A stretch of DNA of 64,000 nucleotides from Xylanibacter muris (GCF_013166605.1 NZ_JABKKF010000003.1:62001-126000); one strand, 5' to 3'. Counted from the first letter of the stretch, positions 1 to 9,875 are shown. The notes: a model not told the origin generated them from the letters alone. Numbers and translations are program-made.

Positions 1-177
1 CTGCATATAGAAAACGGAAAATAATTCAGCCTGAGTGGGGCCAACGAGAATGAAAGACGTTAGGACGACTGGAAGATATACCAGCTCAACAGAGCCCCTG
101 TCAACAATTACGACAGGACACGGATGCCCTGAAAATTGAGATTGGCAGTGACGGAAAGATTCATCCGTTAGGCTAAT
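1..177. other. Unassigned left edge of window
   Basis: All three plus-strand frames are broken by stop codons within this stretch. The last codons before the next open frame could be the degraded end of an upstream mobilization gene, but I cannot identify it. No promoter, RNA gene or repeat is visible. Confidence 0.3.
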
Positions 178-774
178 ATGGTCAAGCGGCTGGATGAGAG
201 GATACAGGAACGGCTGGACGAACTGAAATATCATCCGTTCAAGGCCGACAGTAAGATACAGCCGAACATCTGTGCCAAGCTCATCATCAGAGGAAACCAT
301 GAGCGGACACTTGAAATGGCGTTCGGGAACCAGATCGTGAACCTGAACAAAGAAGCGGACAACAGCCACCTGCGCCGTTGCCGTGAAGTGGAGTATTGGG
401 TGCTGGATTCATATAAGTGGTGCTGCGACCAGTTTGGTAAGGAAAACGTCATTGGCTTTCAGGTACACTTGGACGAAAAATAGCCACATTGCCATGCACT
501 TGTCATTCCCATAGGTAGGAAAGGCAAGAATAAAAAGTATCGGGTGATGTGGTCTGCAAAGTTTGGAAAGAACGGTGGTGAGCACAAAGCCATCCTCCAT
601 GCCATACACACCTCGCTGTATGAGACCATAGGCAAGAAATACGGACTTGAACGTGGCGACAGCATTGAAGGTCGCAACGTGCGCCATTTGGACAAGCATG
701 AATTCTATCGCGAACAACTGAAAACCGGAGAAGGCTATCAAAGGACTGACAACGATGAAAGAGAATCTGGACAA
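178..774 (+). pseudogene. MobV/Pre-type relaxase remnant
   Basis: One reading frame continues through an in-frame TAG at 481-483. On either side lie the two halves of the MobV/Pre signature: a histidine and acidic pair (HLDEK) before the stop and PHCHALVIP directly after it. In this family the H-x-D-E-x-x-P-H-x-H block binds the metal needed for nicking at oriT, so the stop falls inside the active-site motif. The N-terminal relaxase region is missing and the frame loses any recognisable similarity near 770. No intact partner gene is nearby. This is a dead mobilization gene, probably left by an earlier plasmid or integrative element. Family assignment is from the motif; the exact ends are uncertain. 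Confidence 0.6.
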
Positions 775-1447
775 TGTTATAAGATATATACACTATGTAC
801 TGTATATCAGCAAAATAGCATTTTTTATATTTTATCAAAGGAACAACATAGAAACAAAATCAATAATTTAAGCGATTCTCCGCTTTTCACATTTCACTTA
901 GTTTCATCCCTTGCACTTGGTTGCATTCAAAGTGCCTCTTAAAGTAGTTTTCCGAATATCTACTTCTCATCCGAAGAATATCGTTCAATGGCTCATCCAT
1001 GAATTGTTGCAGCCAAAAGAAAAAGGACGGGCAGTGGTCTCTGTCTTACATCTTCATTGAAATTTGCATTTTCCGCAATGGTGGTTGTTTCTATAAAACC
1101 ATAGGCATATGGAAAGGCAAATATGCCTACCTAAATATAGTTTACTTTGATTTAGCATATATAAGGCTAATGCACAAACTAAACTGAATTTTCAACGCAT
1201 TTCCACGATCTGACTACTCGAAAAATATACAGCCAAGAAAGAAAGAATGAAAGTCCATTGCATATTTTCTCTTTTCGCTGCATTCTCCATTTCTATCATT
1301 TTACTGCATAAACATACTTGTAATCCTATTGCTACATTCAATAACTTGTATCAAGTATGGTGGCAATAGCTCGACAGCATTATAGTATCCGAATGTAGCA
1401 GTCAATAAAAAATGCGTTTTCTGATGGTTTTTGAAGATTACTATGGT
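775..1447. other. Gene-poor stretch downstream of the relaxase remnant
   Basis: About 670 bases, AT-rich, with only short frames whose translations look like random or degraded sequence (for example 999-1187). It separates the relaxase remnant from the convergent end of the AlbA_2 gene. I see no clear terminator hairpin, RNA gene or ordered repeat. Confidence 0.35.
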
Positions 1448-2347
1448 TTAGATATAGTTTCTGACATAGAAATGTCGTGTATCTACAGCATTATCATAAA
1501 AAAGTGCTAATTCAATCTTGGTCTCTTCGACAAATGAACGTGCCTTCGAAACAGGAACTTCAATATAAATTCTCATCATATCAATCGCCTCGTTAGGAAA
1601 TAATGGTAAAGTTCCCATATCGGATATTTTTAATCTATCCTCGTAAAGTTCAGTCGTATCAATACGTCCTTGATTTAAGCGCCATTTGACATTATATCGG
1701 GAAACATAGAGATTATTTATATAACAGTTAAGTTTGTATAATGATTCCGTAACTTGACTTTCATTATGAACCTGAACGACAAAACTATATTTTCTAAATC
1801 TACCGTCCGATGTTTCTCCATTATCGAATAAAGACCAATCGACAATAGATAAAGTTGAGGTATTATGTCGGTGGAATAAGTCTCGGACTTCATATTCTTC
1901 CATCATGACCGATTGGAAATTGTAACGCTTATAATAGCGTTTATCACCACTCATGTGCGGAGCATTGTTACTTCTCGGTATTTTAACTATATACACAGTC
2001 CGTTTTATGTCTCCATCTTGACGAAGAGGAATGATTCTGATATTGTTGATTCGTTTCTGAATGTTGGAGTTTATAATTTGCTCTAACCATTCTTTGGTAA
2101 AAACATCGCCATCCACAAACGAATATGAATCTGCCTTATGTCCGCTCTCACTTATTCCGTAGATTATTATTCCACCATCTGAATTGGCAAATGCCGACAC
2201 ATCTTTGGCTATCTCGTTTTTCTTTTTATCATCTTTTGCAAGAGCACCTGCGGCCTTGAAATCGAGGTGTATTGATTCTTCAACCCCATTATCGATTAAA
2301 TATTGAATGTCTTTAATGGTATATATCTCTTTATCAAATAAGTTCAT
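1448..2347 (-). CDS. AlbA_2 (Schlafen-like) domain protein
   Basis: A 299-residue protein. Residues about 23-70 carry the AlbA_2/Schlafen signature: ESIHLDFK followed by an SAFANSDGG-type segment leading into a hydrophobic beta strand ending YGIS. In this family (COG2865) the domain is linked to nucleic-acid or nucleotide binding, and several members sit in phage-defence or regulatory loci. The C-terminal 150 residues look beta-rich and I do not recognise them. It is the last gene of a minus-strand run that starts with an XRE regulator, 40 bases after the Fic gene, so co-transcription is likely. No signal peptide or membrane segment is visible. The activity is unknown. Confidence 0.75.
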   Translation of the reverse strand: MNLFDKEIYTIKDIQYLIDNGVEESIHLDFKAAGALAKDDKKKNEIAKDVSAFANSDGGIIIYGISESGHKADSYSFVDGDVFTKEWLEQIINSNIQKRINNIRIIPLRQDGDIKRTVYIVKIPRSNNAPHMSGDKRYYKRYNFQSVMMEEYEVRDLFHRHNTSTLSIVDWSLFDNGETSDGRFRKYSFVVQVHNESQVTESLYKLNCYINNLYVSRYNVKWRLNQGRIDTTELYEDRLKISDMGTLPLFPNEAIDMMRIYIEVPVSKARSFVEETKIELALFYDNAVDTRHFYVRNYI

Positions 2348-2387
2348 GTCTTTTAGTAAATGTAATATAATTGCGATTGGCTAACTA

Positions 2388-3515
2388 TTAGATATAATGT
2401 TTTTTCTTTAAATCATTATATAAGGCCAGCCCTTTTGCTGTCAGCAAATATTTCTGCCTTGGGTGATTGGGTTTATCGGGATATAGAATCTTGAGGATAC
2501 CTGTCTCGACAGCAGGATTTATGTAATTTTCTATAAAAGTCGGGCGATGCTTCAAACCGACTTTCTCCATCAATCCTTTCAGCGATAATTGTTCATTTGA
2601 CAAGGCGAACAACAAAGCGAGAACTTGTTCGGTTACTTGTTCGGTAGGTTGTTCGGTACTTGTACGGTTATCATGTTGTGCTTGCTCTGTAACCAGTTCT
2701 TTCGGTGCATTTACGACCATATACCGATTCCGCAACTCGTTATTTTCGCCCAATAACAGATTGCGGAAAAATCGTTCCAAGTATTCGGAATTGCGCATAA
2801 TGCCTTTTTGTACGTTCTGGTAATTGGCGCGTACCAATGCGTTACGAAAATACCACGAGTGTTTGGCGAACAGGTCGTTCGTTACATCGAAGCCCATTGA
2901 GCGGAGATAAAGAATCGTAAATACGGCAGTCGTTCTGGTATTTCCCTCGCCGAACGGATGGATTTGCCATAGTCCCGACACAAACTTGACTATGTGGCTC
3001 ACTAATTCATTCCTGTCCACTTTTGAATAGTCGAACTGGCGTTCCTGTTCCAAGTCGTATTCAATCGCTTTGCGAAGATCGGGCGCAGAAACATAGAGCA
3101 CTGTATCTCCACGAAGTACCCATTCCTTTTTCGTGATGTTGTAATCTCGTATTTGACCGGCAAATTTGAATACACCATCGAATATCCGACGATGAATCGA
3201 TGTCAGTCCGACAAGCGTAAACGCAAATGTTTTTTCGGTAAGAAGTCGGCGAATGTTGGTCGATGCCGTATCCGCCTCGTGCATTTCCACATCTTCAGGT
3301 GTACGCGCTTCTTTCGACTGGTAGTAGCTTTTTATGAGCTGTTCTGCTTCGTCAATCGTAATTTCGCCCTCAATATCTTTTCGGGCGGTTTCAATCAGAT
3401 AGTGGGATGGTTTAAGTCCATCGACGGCCTGCAAGCCGATTGCAGTCTGCCACGCATAGCCTTTCTCCCGTTTTTGCGGTTCGTCTTGGCGGATGTATTC
3501 GTCGAAGTTTATCAT
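2388..3515 (-). CDS. Fic family protein with C-terminal winged-helix region
   Basis: A 375-residue protein. The Fic core lies at about residues 95-255, with the catalytic motif HPFGEGNTR at 186-194. It matches HPFx(D/E)GNxR with Thr where Gly or Lys is usual; the catalytic His, the acidic residue and the Arg are kept. Fic domains typically transfer AMP from ATP to a target hydroxyl. Residues about 287-298 repeat TEQ three times, and about 296-370 look like a winged-helix DNA-binding domain. The N-terminal helices resemble the extension common in bacterial Fic proteins. It lies 7 bases downstream of the ASCH gene, so translation is probably coupled. It could be a toxin, a housekeeping AMPylator or a regulator; the sequence does not decide. 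Confidence 0.85.
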   Translation of the reverse strand: MINFDEYIRQDEPQKREKGYAWQTAIGLQAVDGLKPSHYLIETARKDIEGEITIDEAEQLIKSYYQSKEARTPEDVEMHEADTASTNIRRLLTEKTFAFTLVGLTSIHRRIFDGVFKFAGQIRDYNITKKEWVLRGDTVLYVSAPDLRKAIEYDLEQERQFDYSKVDRNELVSHIVKFVSGLWQIHPFGEGNTRTTAVFTILYLRSMGFDVTNDLFAKHSWYFRNALVRANYQNVQKGIMRNSEYLERFFRNLLLGENNELRNRYMVVNAPKELVTEQAQHDNRTSTEQPTEQVTEQVLALLFALSNEQLSLKGLMEKVGLKHRPTFIENYINPAVETGILKILYPDKPNHPRQKYLLTAKGLALYNDLKKKHYI

Positions 3516-3522
3516 AGTTCAA

Positions 3523-3939
3523 TCACTTTATTCCTAATTTATTACACAATTCCTCTGTTGTCTCTGTGAGGTATGTATAAGATTGTGGAGCAGCAATATT
3601 ATTATCCAAACACATTAAAGATTTCGGAGTCTCTAATTTGAAAACCGTTTTAAATTTAATTGCATAAGAATCTTGATGGTCGGCAAAATAGAACATGAAA
3701 AAATCCTTGGAAACACCAGCATGTTTTTTAGTTTTTTCCCACACGCTTTCTGGTGTCCCCTTTAAAATAGAATCAATCTCAATCAAGGCGACAATCTTTT
3801 TAATAGGCGCAGTTGCATATACAACAATATGTCGTATATCCGCAGGAATACGCTTGCGATACTCGTATTGCTTTTCCCCAGATAATATTTTTTCAATATG
3901 ACTTGGATGAATGGATAATATAATCGTTTCAGTTTTCAT
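3523..3939 (-). CDS. ASCH/PUA-like domain protein
   Basis: A 138-residue single-domain protein. The start has the ASCH-type pattern: a beta strand ending SIHPSHIEKILSGEKQYEYR, then an alternating hydrophobic strand (HIVVYATAP). ASCH domains have a PUA-like fold and bind RNA or modified nucleosides. The ATG lies 11 bases inside the end of the PIN-GNAT-PUA gene (overlap 3929-3939), so expression is very likely coupled. The neighbour ends in a similar PUA-like domain, suggesting the two act on related substrates. No partner or substrate can be read from the sequence. Confidence 0.75.
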   Translation of the reverse strand: MKTETIILSIHPSHIEKILSGEKQYEYRKRIPADIRHIVVYATAPIKKIVALIEIDSILKGTPESVWEKTKKHAGVSKDFFMFYFADHQDSYAIKFKTVFKLETPKSLMCLDNNIAAPQSYTYLTETTEELCNKLGIK

Positions 3940-5395
3940 GTATCAATGCTGAATATTGTTGATTATCAATTTTTCTAATACTTTGAATATATCCCTCAAC
4001 TTTAGCTTTAGCTATCTGTTGATAGGATATTTCTTTGTCAAGAGCTATATACCGGAAAAGTATTACCAACGTCTTTTTCTTCAGAATCTGCTGTAGATTC
4101 GAATAATTGTAGACGGTTCTCTTGGCAATGGCAGGAAATACTTCGTCGATATTTTCTGAAGACAAAACGTCTTCGACTATACCCATACATTGTATGGATT
4201 TGCGATCTTTGCTTCTATAGAATAGGACAATATCACCTTTCAGAATGGATTTGATTCGAGAATGACATAAATAAGCTTTTTTTATGGTATTACCTTGACA
4301 AGAATATAACGATTGATCCTTCTCGAATAAAGAGCCTTTCATGCTACTGAAGTCCGGGAACAAATCTTCATGATATTGCGGCTGAATAGGAATAATGAAT
4401 TTTTGAACGGATTCATTATCCCTGAAGTAGGGATAATACCTTATCAAAGAATCCAAACTACCGCAATTATCATCCATTAATTTCATTGGCTTGATATAAA
4501 CATCATCTTGTTTATATTTACCGAGACAATAAAAGCCATAATCTAAACAAAGTCCTACAAGTGTTTTCTGTTCTTTTCCAAACGTATGTAGATATACCCA
4601 ATCAAACTTGTTTTTTACACAATAATCGAATGCGATATACAACAGTCGCTCGCCCAATTTTTTCCCACGAGCCATTGTGTCAACCTTGAAAGTACAAAGT
4701 TTCAAGATCCGTCCGGAAATAATCTCCCCGTTATCGGTTAGCTGAGTATCCTGTTCGTGTTTATAAATACAGATTGCGGCAACATTACCATCTCCGTTTT
4801 CGATACACCAGCATTTTCGCTTGTCTGCGGCACATTTCTGAAACCATTGATCGAATCCAGCGTATGATTGACGCAAGGACTCGAAAAAAGGTTGATTCTT
4901 ATTTATTTCATATAAAAAACGTTCTTTTACACCAGTGTAATCGAAAGAAAACGGGACAGTCGTATATCGCCGAAGTAATAACAAGAATTGTTCTAACCGA
5001 TATACTTTATCCTGCAAGCCAATACGTAAGGCTTTTTTGTGTATGCCTTCATCATTTGTAACAAGAAGGTGTACGGCACCACGATATAAAGCGAACAATA
5101 CATTATTGTCTACCTTGTCGTTGTCATTAGATTGTGACAAACCGAGCTCGTAACACTCCTGAGCGGAAAGAATGGGAGGATTCTCTATTTGCGAATATTG
5201 TCTTAATCGAGATAATACGATTTTCTGTCTTTCTTGATTCTTGTCTCGATTGATATCTTCAAACTGTATCGGATGAATATATAGACAATGTTGCTGTTCT
5301 ACAGATAATTTCCGCAGTTCGGCAAAGGAAGTGTCAAGAATCCTACTCGTATCTTCCAATGGGATAATGATATTCGTGTCTAATAATATATTCAT
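3929..5395 (-). CDS. PIN - GNAT - PUA-like three-domain fusion protein
   Basis: A 488-residue protein with three domains in order. Residues 1-145 look like a PIN nuclease: LLDTN with Asp6, then Asp96 and Asp115 (LVTNDEG) in the usual metal-binding order. Residues about 190-305 look like a GNAT acetyltransferase, with a strand and turn RGKKLGERLLYIAFDY forming the acetyl-CoA loop. Residues about 370-475 resemble an ASCH/EVE (PUA-like) domain, with KGDIVLFYRS. PIN domains are common ribonuclease toxins, GNAT domains acetylate tRNA-charged amino acids or other amines, and PUA-like domains bind RNA, so an RNA target is a reasonable guess. Its 3' end overlaps the ASCH gene and an XRE regulator precedes it by 80 bases. 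Confidence 0.75.
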   Translation of the reverse strand: MNILLDTNIIIPLEDTSRILDTSFAELRKLSVEQQHCLYIHPIQFEDINRDKNQERQKIVLSRLRQYSQIENPPILSAQECYELGLSQSNDNDKVDNNVLFALYRGAVHLLVTNDEGIHKKALRIGLQDKVYRLEQFLLLLRRYTTVPFSFDYTGVKERFLYEINKNQPFFESLRQSYAGFDQWFQKCAADKRKCWCIENGDGNVAAICIYKHEQDTQLTDNGEIISGRILKLCTFKVDTMARGKKLGERLLYIAFDYCVKNKFDWVYLHTFGKEQKTLVGLCLDYGFYCLGKYKQDDVYIKPMKLMDDNCGSLDSLIRYYPYFRDNESVQKFIIPIQPQYHEDLFPDFSSMKGSLFEKDQSLYSCQGNTIKKAYLCHSRIKSILKGDIVLFYRSKDRKSIQCMGIVEDVLSSENIDEVFPAIAKRTVYNYSNLQQILKKKTLVILFRYIALDKEISYQQIAKAKVEGYIQSIRKIDNQQYSALIHEN

Positions 5396-5475
5396 CAGGA
5401 ATATTATTTGGGTGAACTAATAGAAGATCATATTCGGAGTTTTTGAGAATTTCGTATCATTTCATATGTTTGGGC

Positions 5476-5676
5476 TTATTTACTGCTGATTAAATCTTTC
5501 GGATTAACTTGTAAGATGTTTGCTATTTCGAACAATACATCTAAACTCGGCTGACGTCTGTTACAGACATAAGAATTGACGATACAAAAACTTTTTCCGA
5601 GTTTTTCCGCCAACCAAGTTTGCTTGATGCCTTTCTCTTCCAACACCTCTTTTATTCGATTCTTGGGCTTGTCCAT
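5476..5676 (-). CDS. XRE-family helix-turn-helix regulator
   Basis: A 66-residue protein that is almost entirely one Cro/C1-type DNA-binding domain. The helices are recognisable: KGIKQTWLAEKLGKS, then a recognition region ending NRRQPSLDVLFEIANIL. There is no sensor domain. The ATG is preceded by a Bacteroides-type -7 box 27 bases upstream. It is the first gene of the minus-strand run leading to the PIN fusion, ASCH, Fic and AlbA_2 genes. By analogy with toxin-antitoxin and restriction controllers it probably represses or times that operon; this is inference from position. Confidence 0.85.
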   Translation of the reverse strand: MDKPKNRIKEVLEEKGIKQTWLAEKLGKSFCIVNSYVCNRRQPSLDVLFEIANILQVNPKDLISSK

Positions 5677-5702
5677 CTTTAATGTTTTCGATATTTCCGA
5701 TG

Positions 5703-5710
5703 CAAAGATA
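5703..5710 (-). promoter_or_regulatory. -7 box of the XRE/PIN operon promoter
   Basis: Reading the minus strand, TATCTTTG matches the Bacteroidetes -7 consensus TAnnTTTG and lies 27 bases before the XRE start codon. A convincing -33 TTTG at the right distance is not obvious, so activity may depend on the regulator. Confidence 0.5.
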
Positions 5711-6322
5711 TAAAATTTTATGCAATAAAAAGATAAAAACTAATGGGTATTATTATCATGATTAGAGTTTATCGGTAATCACTGATTTTAGTCATTCAAT
5801 ATTGTACAAATAATACTATAAATACGCTTGCTAACATTGTATATCTGCCGACAGACGAATGTCTGTCGGGGTATTAGGCTCTTATACGATGATAAATTTT
5901 TATATATAATATAATCATTGATTTATATTATAAAATACCCTGTTAAAGTAACAAAATAGCACCATATAATAATGGAAACAATAACTACAAAGGACTAAGC
6001 TGCAGAATCATACAAGCCCCTGATATCTAATGTTCTTGGACAAAACAGCTCGGTACTCAATAAAATCGTCAAATCACCAAGTGTACTTTGACAACCCAAT
6101 CCCAAAGACACAAAACAAATCATCTTTGCCCCATCTCGCCAAAGATAACTATCATTTACCCGACAGCCAAAATCCGCCAGCGCATGAACACCCGCTACGG
6201 CAGTTAGGAACAAAACGTCGTATAACTTTCCTATTCGCCATTACCAAGGTTCATCCCCCATTATTTTTTCTATCATGCAGCATATTTCCAGTTTCTTGAA
6301 TCGGGATATACTGCATTTTCGG
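5711..6322. other. Intergenic region with a perfect 9-bp hairpin
   Basis: This AT-rich divergent spacer separates the minus-strand XRE operon from the plus-strand AraC operon. At 5848-5869 there is a perfect hairpin: CCGACAGAC, loop GAAT, GTCTGTCGG. It has no following T-run, so it is not a typical terminator and could be an operator or RNA structure. The remainder (about 5900-6300) contains no convincing gene. Confidence 0.4.
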
Positions 6323-6330
6323 TATCTTTG
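6323..6330 (+). promoter_or_regulatory. -7 box upstream of the AraC gene
   Basis: TATCTTTG matches TAnnTTTG and sits 20 bases before the chosen AraC start codon at 6350. An upstream TTG at 6296-6298 is a possible but loosely spaced -33 element. Confidence 0.5.
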
Positions 6331-6349
6331 CATCCGAAACCGATTTATA

Positions 6350-7231
6350 ATGAAACAGATACCGCTATATAAATTTCATAAACGGAAGTACGGAACCGAA
6401 CTTCTGATCGATGTTCTCGACCTTGACTATATCAAGACAGGAATTCGCCGCAATCCCGTACATCGTGAAACGTTTTACTGCATCATACTCATTACTGACG
6501 GTCGGGAAGAGGTAACGGTAAACGAACATACCCGGTTCGTTCAAGCGAAGGATGTCATCTGTTCGCGTCCCGGAGAGATATGGCACTGGCAACCCGATCC
6601 GAAACTCGAAGGGTTGGTGCTGATCTTCGAGGAACCGTTTCTGCTTTCGTTCTTCAATGACCCGCATTTCCTCGACCGTTTCGCTTATTTGCAAGCCAAC
6701 CGCACTTCGCCGTTTTTGCATTTCGGCGAATCGCTGAACGAACGCTTCCGCTCCTTGTTGATGCAAATGAAGACCGAAATAGATGACTACACGGACAAAG
6801 ACCAGCATATTCTTCGCGCGATGCTGTATGAAGCACTTGTGCTGCTCAACCGTGCTGAAAAAGTGGAAGACAGCGGGCAACCGATGAACGACATTTCCAC
6901 CAGCCGTTACATCAATGGATTCATACACTCAGTAGAGGCGGAATACATGATGCGGCACGAGGTGGAATATTACGCGGACAAACTGTGCATCACGCCCAAT
7001 TACCTGAATAAAATAGTCAGACAATCGCTCGGCACGACCGCCAAAGCGTACATCCACCAAAAACTGTTCGCGGAAGCCAAACGGCTGTTGTCTTATACGA
7101 TACTGAGTGTAACCGAAATTGCGGAATGGCTGCATTTCGATTCCGCCTCTCATTTCGTCCGCTTCTTCCGCAAACATGCCGACATGCCCCCTTTACAATA
7201 TCGGCAAAGCATCAACAGTCCGCAAAAGTGA
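6350..7231 (+). CDS. AraC-family transcriptional regulator
   Basis: A 293-residue protein when started at the ATG at 6350; an in-frame start at 6275 exists, but the -7 promoter box lies between the two, so I chose the later one. The N-terminal half (about 1-150) looks like a cupin-type sensor: the segment PGEIWHWQPDP is typical of AraC-family ligand domains. The C-terminal 100 residues hold the two helix-turn-helix units, with YYADKLCITPNYLNKIVR and then VTEIAEWLHFDSASHFVRFF. The uvrA-like gene starts 70 bases downstream on the same strand, so this is the likely local regulator of that operon. The inducer is unknown; because of the neighbours, a toxic compound is a plausible guess. Confidence 0.9.
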   Translation: MKQIPLYKFHKRKYGTELLIDVLDLDYIKTGIRRNPVHRETFYCIILITDGREEVTVNEHTRFVQAKDVICSRPGEIWHWQPDPKLEGLVLIFEEPFLLSFFNDPHFLDRFAYLQANRTSPFLHFGESLNERFRSLLMQMKTEIDDYTDKDQHILRAMLYEALVLLNRAEKVEDSGQPMNDISTSRYINGFIHSVEAEYMMRHEVEYYADKLCITPNYLNKIVRQSLGTTAKAYIHQKLFAEAKRLLSYTILSVTEIAEWLHFDSASHFVRFFRKHADMPPLQYRQSINSPQK

Positions 7232-7300
7232 AATTTTCGGCTTTGTTCGTGCAACGGTACAGTTCATACGTTTCACTATTTTTGTCCCTCAAAAATAGAC

Positions 7301-9865
7301 ATGAAAATTATGAGCTGCAAAACCGAAATAAAAAAGGAAAGGGAAAAACCGGCAAAAATCAAAATAAGAGGCGCAAAAGTCCACAATCTCAAAGATATAA
7401 ATGTGGACATTCCTCTTGACAAACTGGTTGCCATAGCAGGTGTCTCCGGCTCCGGAAAATCTTCCTTGGCATTGGGCGTATTGTACGCCGAAGGCTCCGG
7501 TAGGTATCTCGAAGCCCTCTCGACATATACCCGAAGGCGAATCGCTCAAAGCGAAAAAGCCCTTGTGGATGAAATCGAATACATACCTCCCGCTCTTGCC
7601 TTGCGCCAGCGTCCGGGTATTCCGGGCATGAGAAGCACATTCGGCACGACATCCGAACTGCTCAACAGCATCCGTCTTATGTTTTCCCGACTGGGATCTC
7701 ATCAATGCCCGAACTGTGGATACTATTTGCCGCCATCAACGGACACAGCGTTGGATAATCCATATACTTGTCCAAATTGTGGAAACGTGTTCGGTCCATA
7801 CAGTGCGGAATCCTTTTCGTTCAATTCCAATGGGTCCTGTGATGTTTGTCATGGTACGGGAACGGTGATGGAGATTGACGATTCGCTTATTGTACCCGAC
7901 GAATCCAAAACGATAGACGAGGGAGCGGTGCTTCCTTGGAACAGTATGTTTTCAGGCGGTATGCCCAAAGCCGTTAAGGAGTTGGGGGTGCGTACCGATG
8001 TGCCGTTCTCGGAACTTACGTCAAAAGAACGTGATATTGTCTTCAACGGCCCGGAGAAGAAGGTCCCGGTGCTGTGGATAGCCAAAAACGGCAAGGCTTT
8101 TGACCTTAATCTCACATACTACAATGCCCGGAAAATTCTTGAATATTCGTTGAAACAGACCAATACGGAAACTAATCTTGAACGTATCGGTAAATTTATG
8201 CGTACCTCCGTGTGCCATGCTTGTCACGGCACACGGCTCAACCAGCGGGCGCGCTCAACAATCCTGTGCGGCAAACACCTTGACGAAGCTACCGCCATGA
8301 CATTGGGTGAACTTTACAAATGGATTCCGACTATACGTGATCAAATGCCACCCGAACTCCGTGATATGGCAAAAAGTATCGCTCAGTCGTTCATGAGCAA
8401 TGCCGAAAACCTTATGCGCCTCGGACTTGACTATCTTTCTCTTGATAGGGCGGCTTCCACATTGTCCAACGGAGAACGTCAGCGTGTTCAGTTAGCCAAG
8501 GCGGTAGGAAGCCGTACTACGGGCGCATTGTTTATACTTGATGAACCTTCCATCGGACTGCATCCAGCCAATGTAGACGGGCTTATGCACGTCATTGAGG
8601 GTCTTCTCGACGAGGGCAATTCCGTTGTCATGGTCGATCACGACATAAGGGCATTGCGTCACGCCGAACACCTTATCGAAATGGGACCCGGTGCAGGACG
8701 AATGGGCGGAGAGGTCATAGCGGAAGGTTCGGTCGAGGAACTGGAAAACAATGGAGCCTCGATAATCGGCGGTTATCTTTCGGGACGGAAAGTCATAGCC
8801 CTCAACCGCAACGCGGCTGCAAAGGATATGTTCGCAAACGGAACGATTACGCTCAAAACCGATGCTATCCACACCGTCCGTCCCCTTGAATTGAAGATAC
8901 CGAAAGGACGGCTGGTAGCAGTAACCGGTGTTTCCGGTTCCGGAAAAACCACATTGATTCTGGAAAGTCTCATACCGGCATTGGACGCATCCGTTCAAGG
9001 CATGAAACTACCGGAACATATCGTTTCAATAGAGGCGGAAGGCATTCACCGCGTAAATCTCATCGATTCCACCCCCATCGGAATAAATGTCCGTTCGACG
9101 GTCGCCACGTACAGCAATGTACTCGACGAACTGCGAAAAAGTTTCTCCGCCCTTTCCCCTGCAAAGGAAGCCGGATACAAAACGGCGGATTTCTCGTATA
9201 ACACGGGAGTTCTGCGTTGTCCGACTTGTGACGGCACAGGACAGATTTCGCTCGATGTGCAATTCCTTCCCGATGTCGATATAATATGTCCGGACTGTCG
9301 GGGACTGCGTTATGCCGAGGCTGCACAAAAGATAAGATACGTTCCGAAACGGTGCAAAGGCGGGGATATGCCGGAAAATGATAAAATATATTCGGACGGG
9401 GTGTCGCTCCCGGATATGATGGGTATGACCGTTGCGCAAACCCTGAAATGGATGGACATAAAGAGAGTCCGTGAACGTCTTGAAATTCTCCGTAACTTGG
9501 GGCTGGGCTATCTCACGCTCGGCGAAGCGACACCGTCCCTTTCCGGCGGCGAGGCTCAGAGGTTGAAACTCGCTTCCGAGATGAAAAAAGTGCAGGACGA
9601 CGCTGTTTTCGTCTTCGACGAGCCTTCCATCGGGCTGCACCCGGACGATGTACGTGTACTGCTCGAAGTATTCCGCCATCTTGTGGACAACGGGGCGACC
9701 GTCATCGTCATAGAACACGACCTCGACATAATAGCCAATTCGGACTATGTAGTCGATATGGGGCCCGGCGGCGGTCTGTCCGGAGGGACAATCGTTGCGA
9801 CAGGTACGCCCCAAGAGATTGCAACAGATAAAAACAGTATAACAGGTAAATATTTGGAAGAATAA
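7301..9865 (+). CDS. UvrA2-type ABC ATPase lacking the UvrB-binding domain
   Basis: An 854-residue protein with two ABC modules. The first has Walker [10 protein letters not shown] (about residue 47), signature [14 protein letters not shown] and [10 protein letters not shown]; the second has GVSGSGKTT, signature [12 protein letters not shown] and [12 protein letters not shown]. Cysteine pairs typical of UvrA zinc sites are kept ([36 protein letters not shown]). Standard UvrA is about 940 residues. Here the region between the first CPNC and the following CPNCG is only about 20 residues, so the UvrB-interaction domain is essentially missing, as in UvrA2 and DrrC-like proteins linked to resistance to DNA-binding drugs. 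The canonical repair gene is probably elsewhere. It is followed 10 bases later by an acetyltransferase gene. Confidence 0.9.
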   Translation: MKIMSCKTEIKKEREKPAKIKIRGAKVHNLKDINVDIPLDKLVAIAGVSGSGKSSLALGVLYAEGSGRYLEALSTYTRRRIAQSEKALVDEIEYIPPALALRQRPGIPGMRSTFGTTSELLNSIRLMFSRLGSHQCPNCGYYLPPSTDTALDNPYTCPNCGNVFGPYSAESFSFNSNGSCDVCHGTGTVMEIDDSLIVPDESKTIDEGAVLPWNSMFSGGMPKAVKELGVRTDVPFSELTSKERDIVFNGPEKKVPVLWIAKNGKAFDLNLTYYNARKILEYSLKQTNTETNLERIGKFMRTSVCHACHGTRLNQRARSTILCGKHLDEATAMTLGELYKWIPTIRDQMPPELRDMAKSIAQSFMSNAENLMRLGLDYLSLDRAASTLSNGERQRVQLAKAVGSRTTGALFILDEPSIGLHPANVDGLMHVIEGLLDEGNSVVMVDHDIRALRHAEHLIEMGPGAGRMGGEVIAEGSVEELENNGASIIGGYLSGRKVIALNRNAAAKDMFANGTITLKTDAIHTVRPLELKIPKGRLVAVTGVSGSGKTTLILESLIPALDASVQGMKLPEHIVSIEAEGIHRVNLIDSTPIGINVRSTVATYSNVLDELRKSFSALSPAKEAGYKTADFSYNTGVLRCPTCDGTGQISLDVQFLPDVDIICPDCRGLRYAEAAQKIRYVPKRCKGGDMPENDKIYSDGVSLPDMMGMTVAQTLKWMDIKRVRERLEILRNLGLGYLTLGEATPSLSGGEAQRLKLASEMKKVQDDAVFVFDEPSIGLHPDDVRVLLEVFRHLVDNGATVIVIEHDLDIIANSDYVVDMGPGGGLSGGTIVATGTPQEIATDKNSITGKYLEE

Positions 9866-9875
9866 AAAAGATAAC

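Noticed and set aside
999..1187. 62-residue plus-strand frame as a gene
   Set aside because: No promoter, no recognisable domain and low-complexity translation within a decayed region.
7301..9865. Canonical nucleotide-excision-repair uvrA
   Set aside because: It is about 90 residues short and lacks the UvrB-binding insert, so I assign it to the UvrA2 type.
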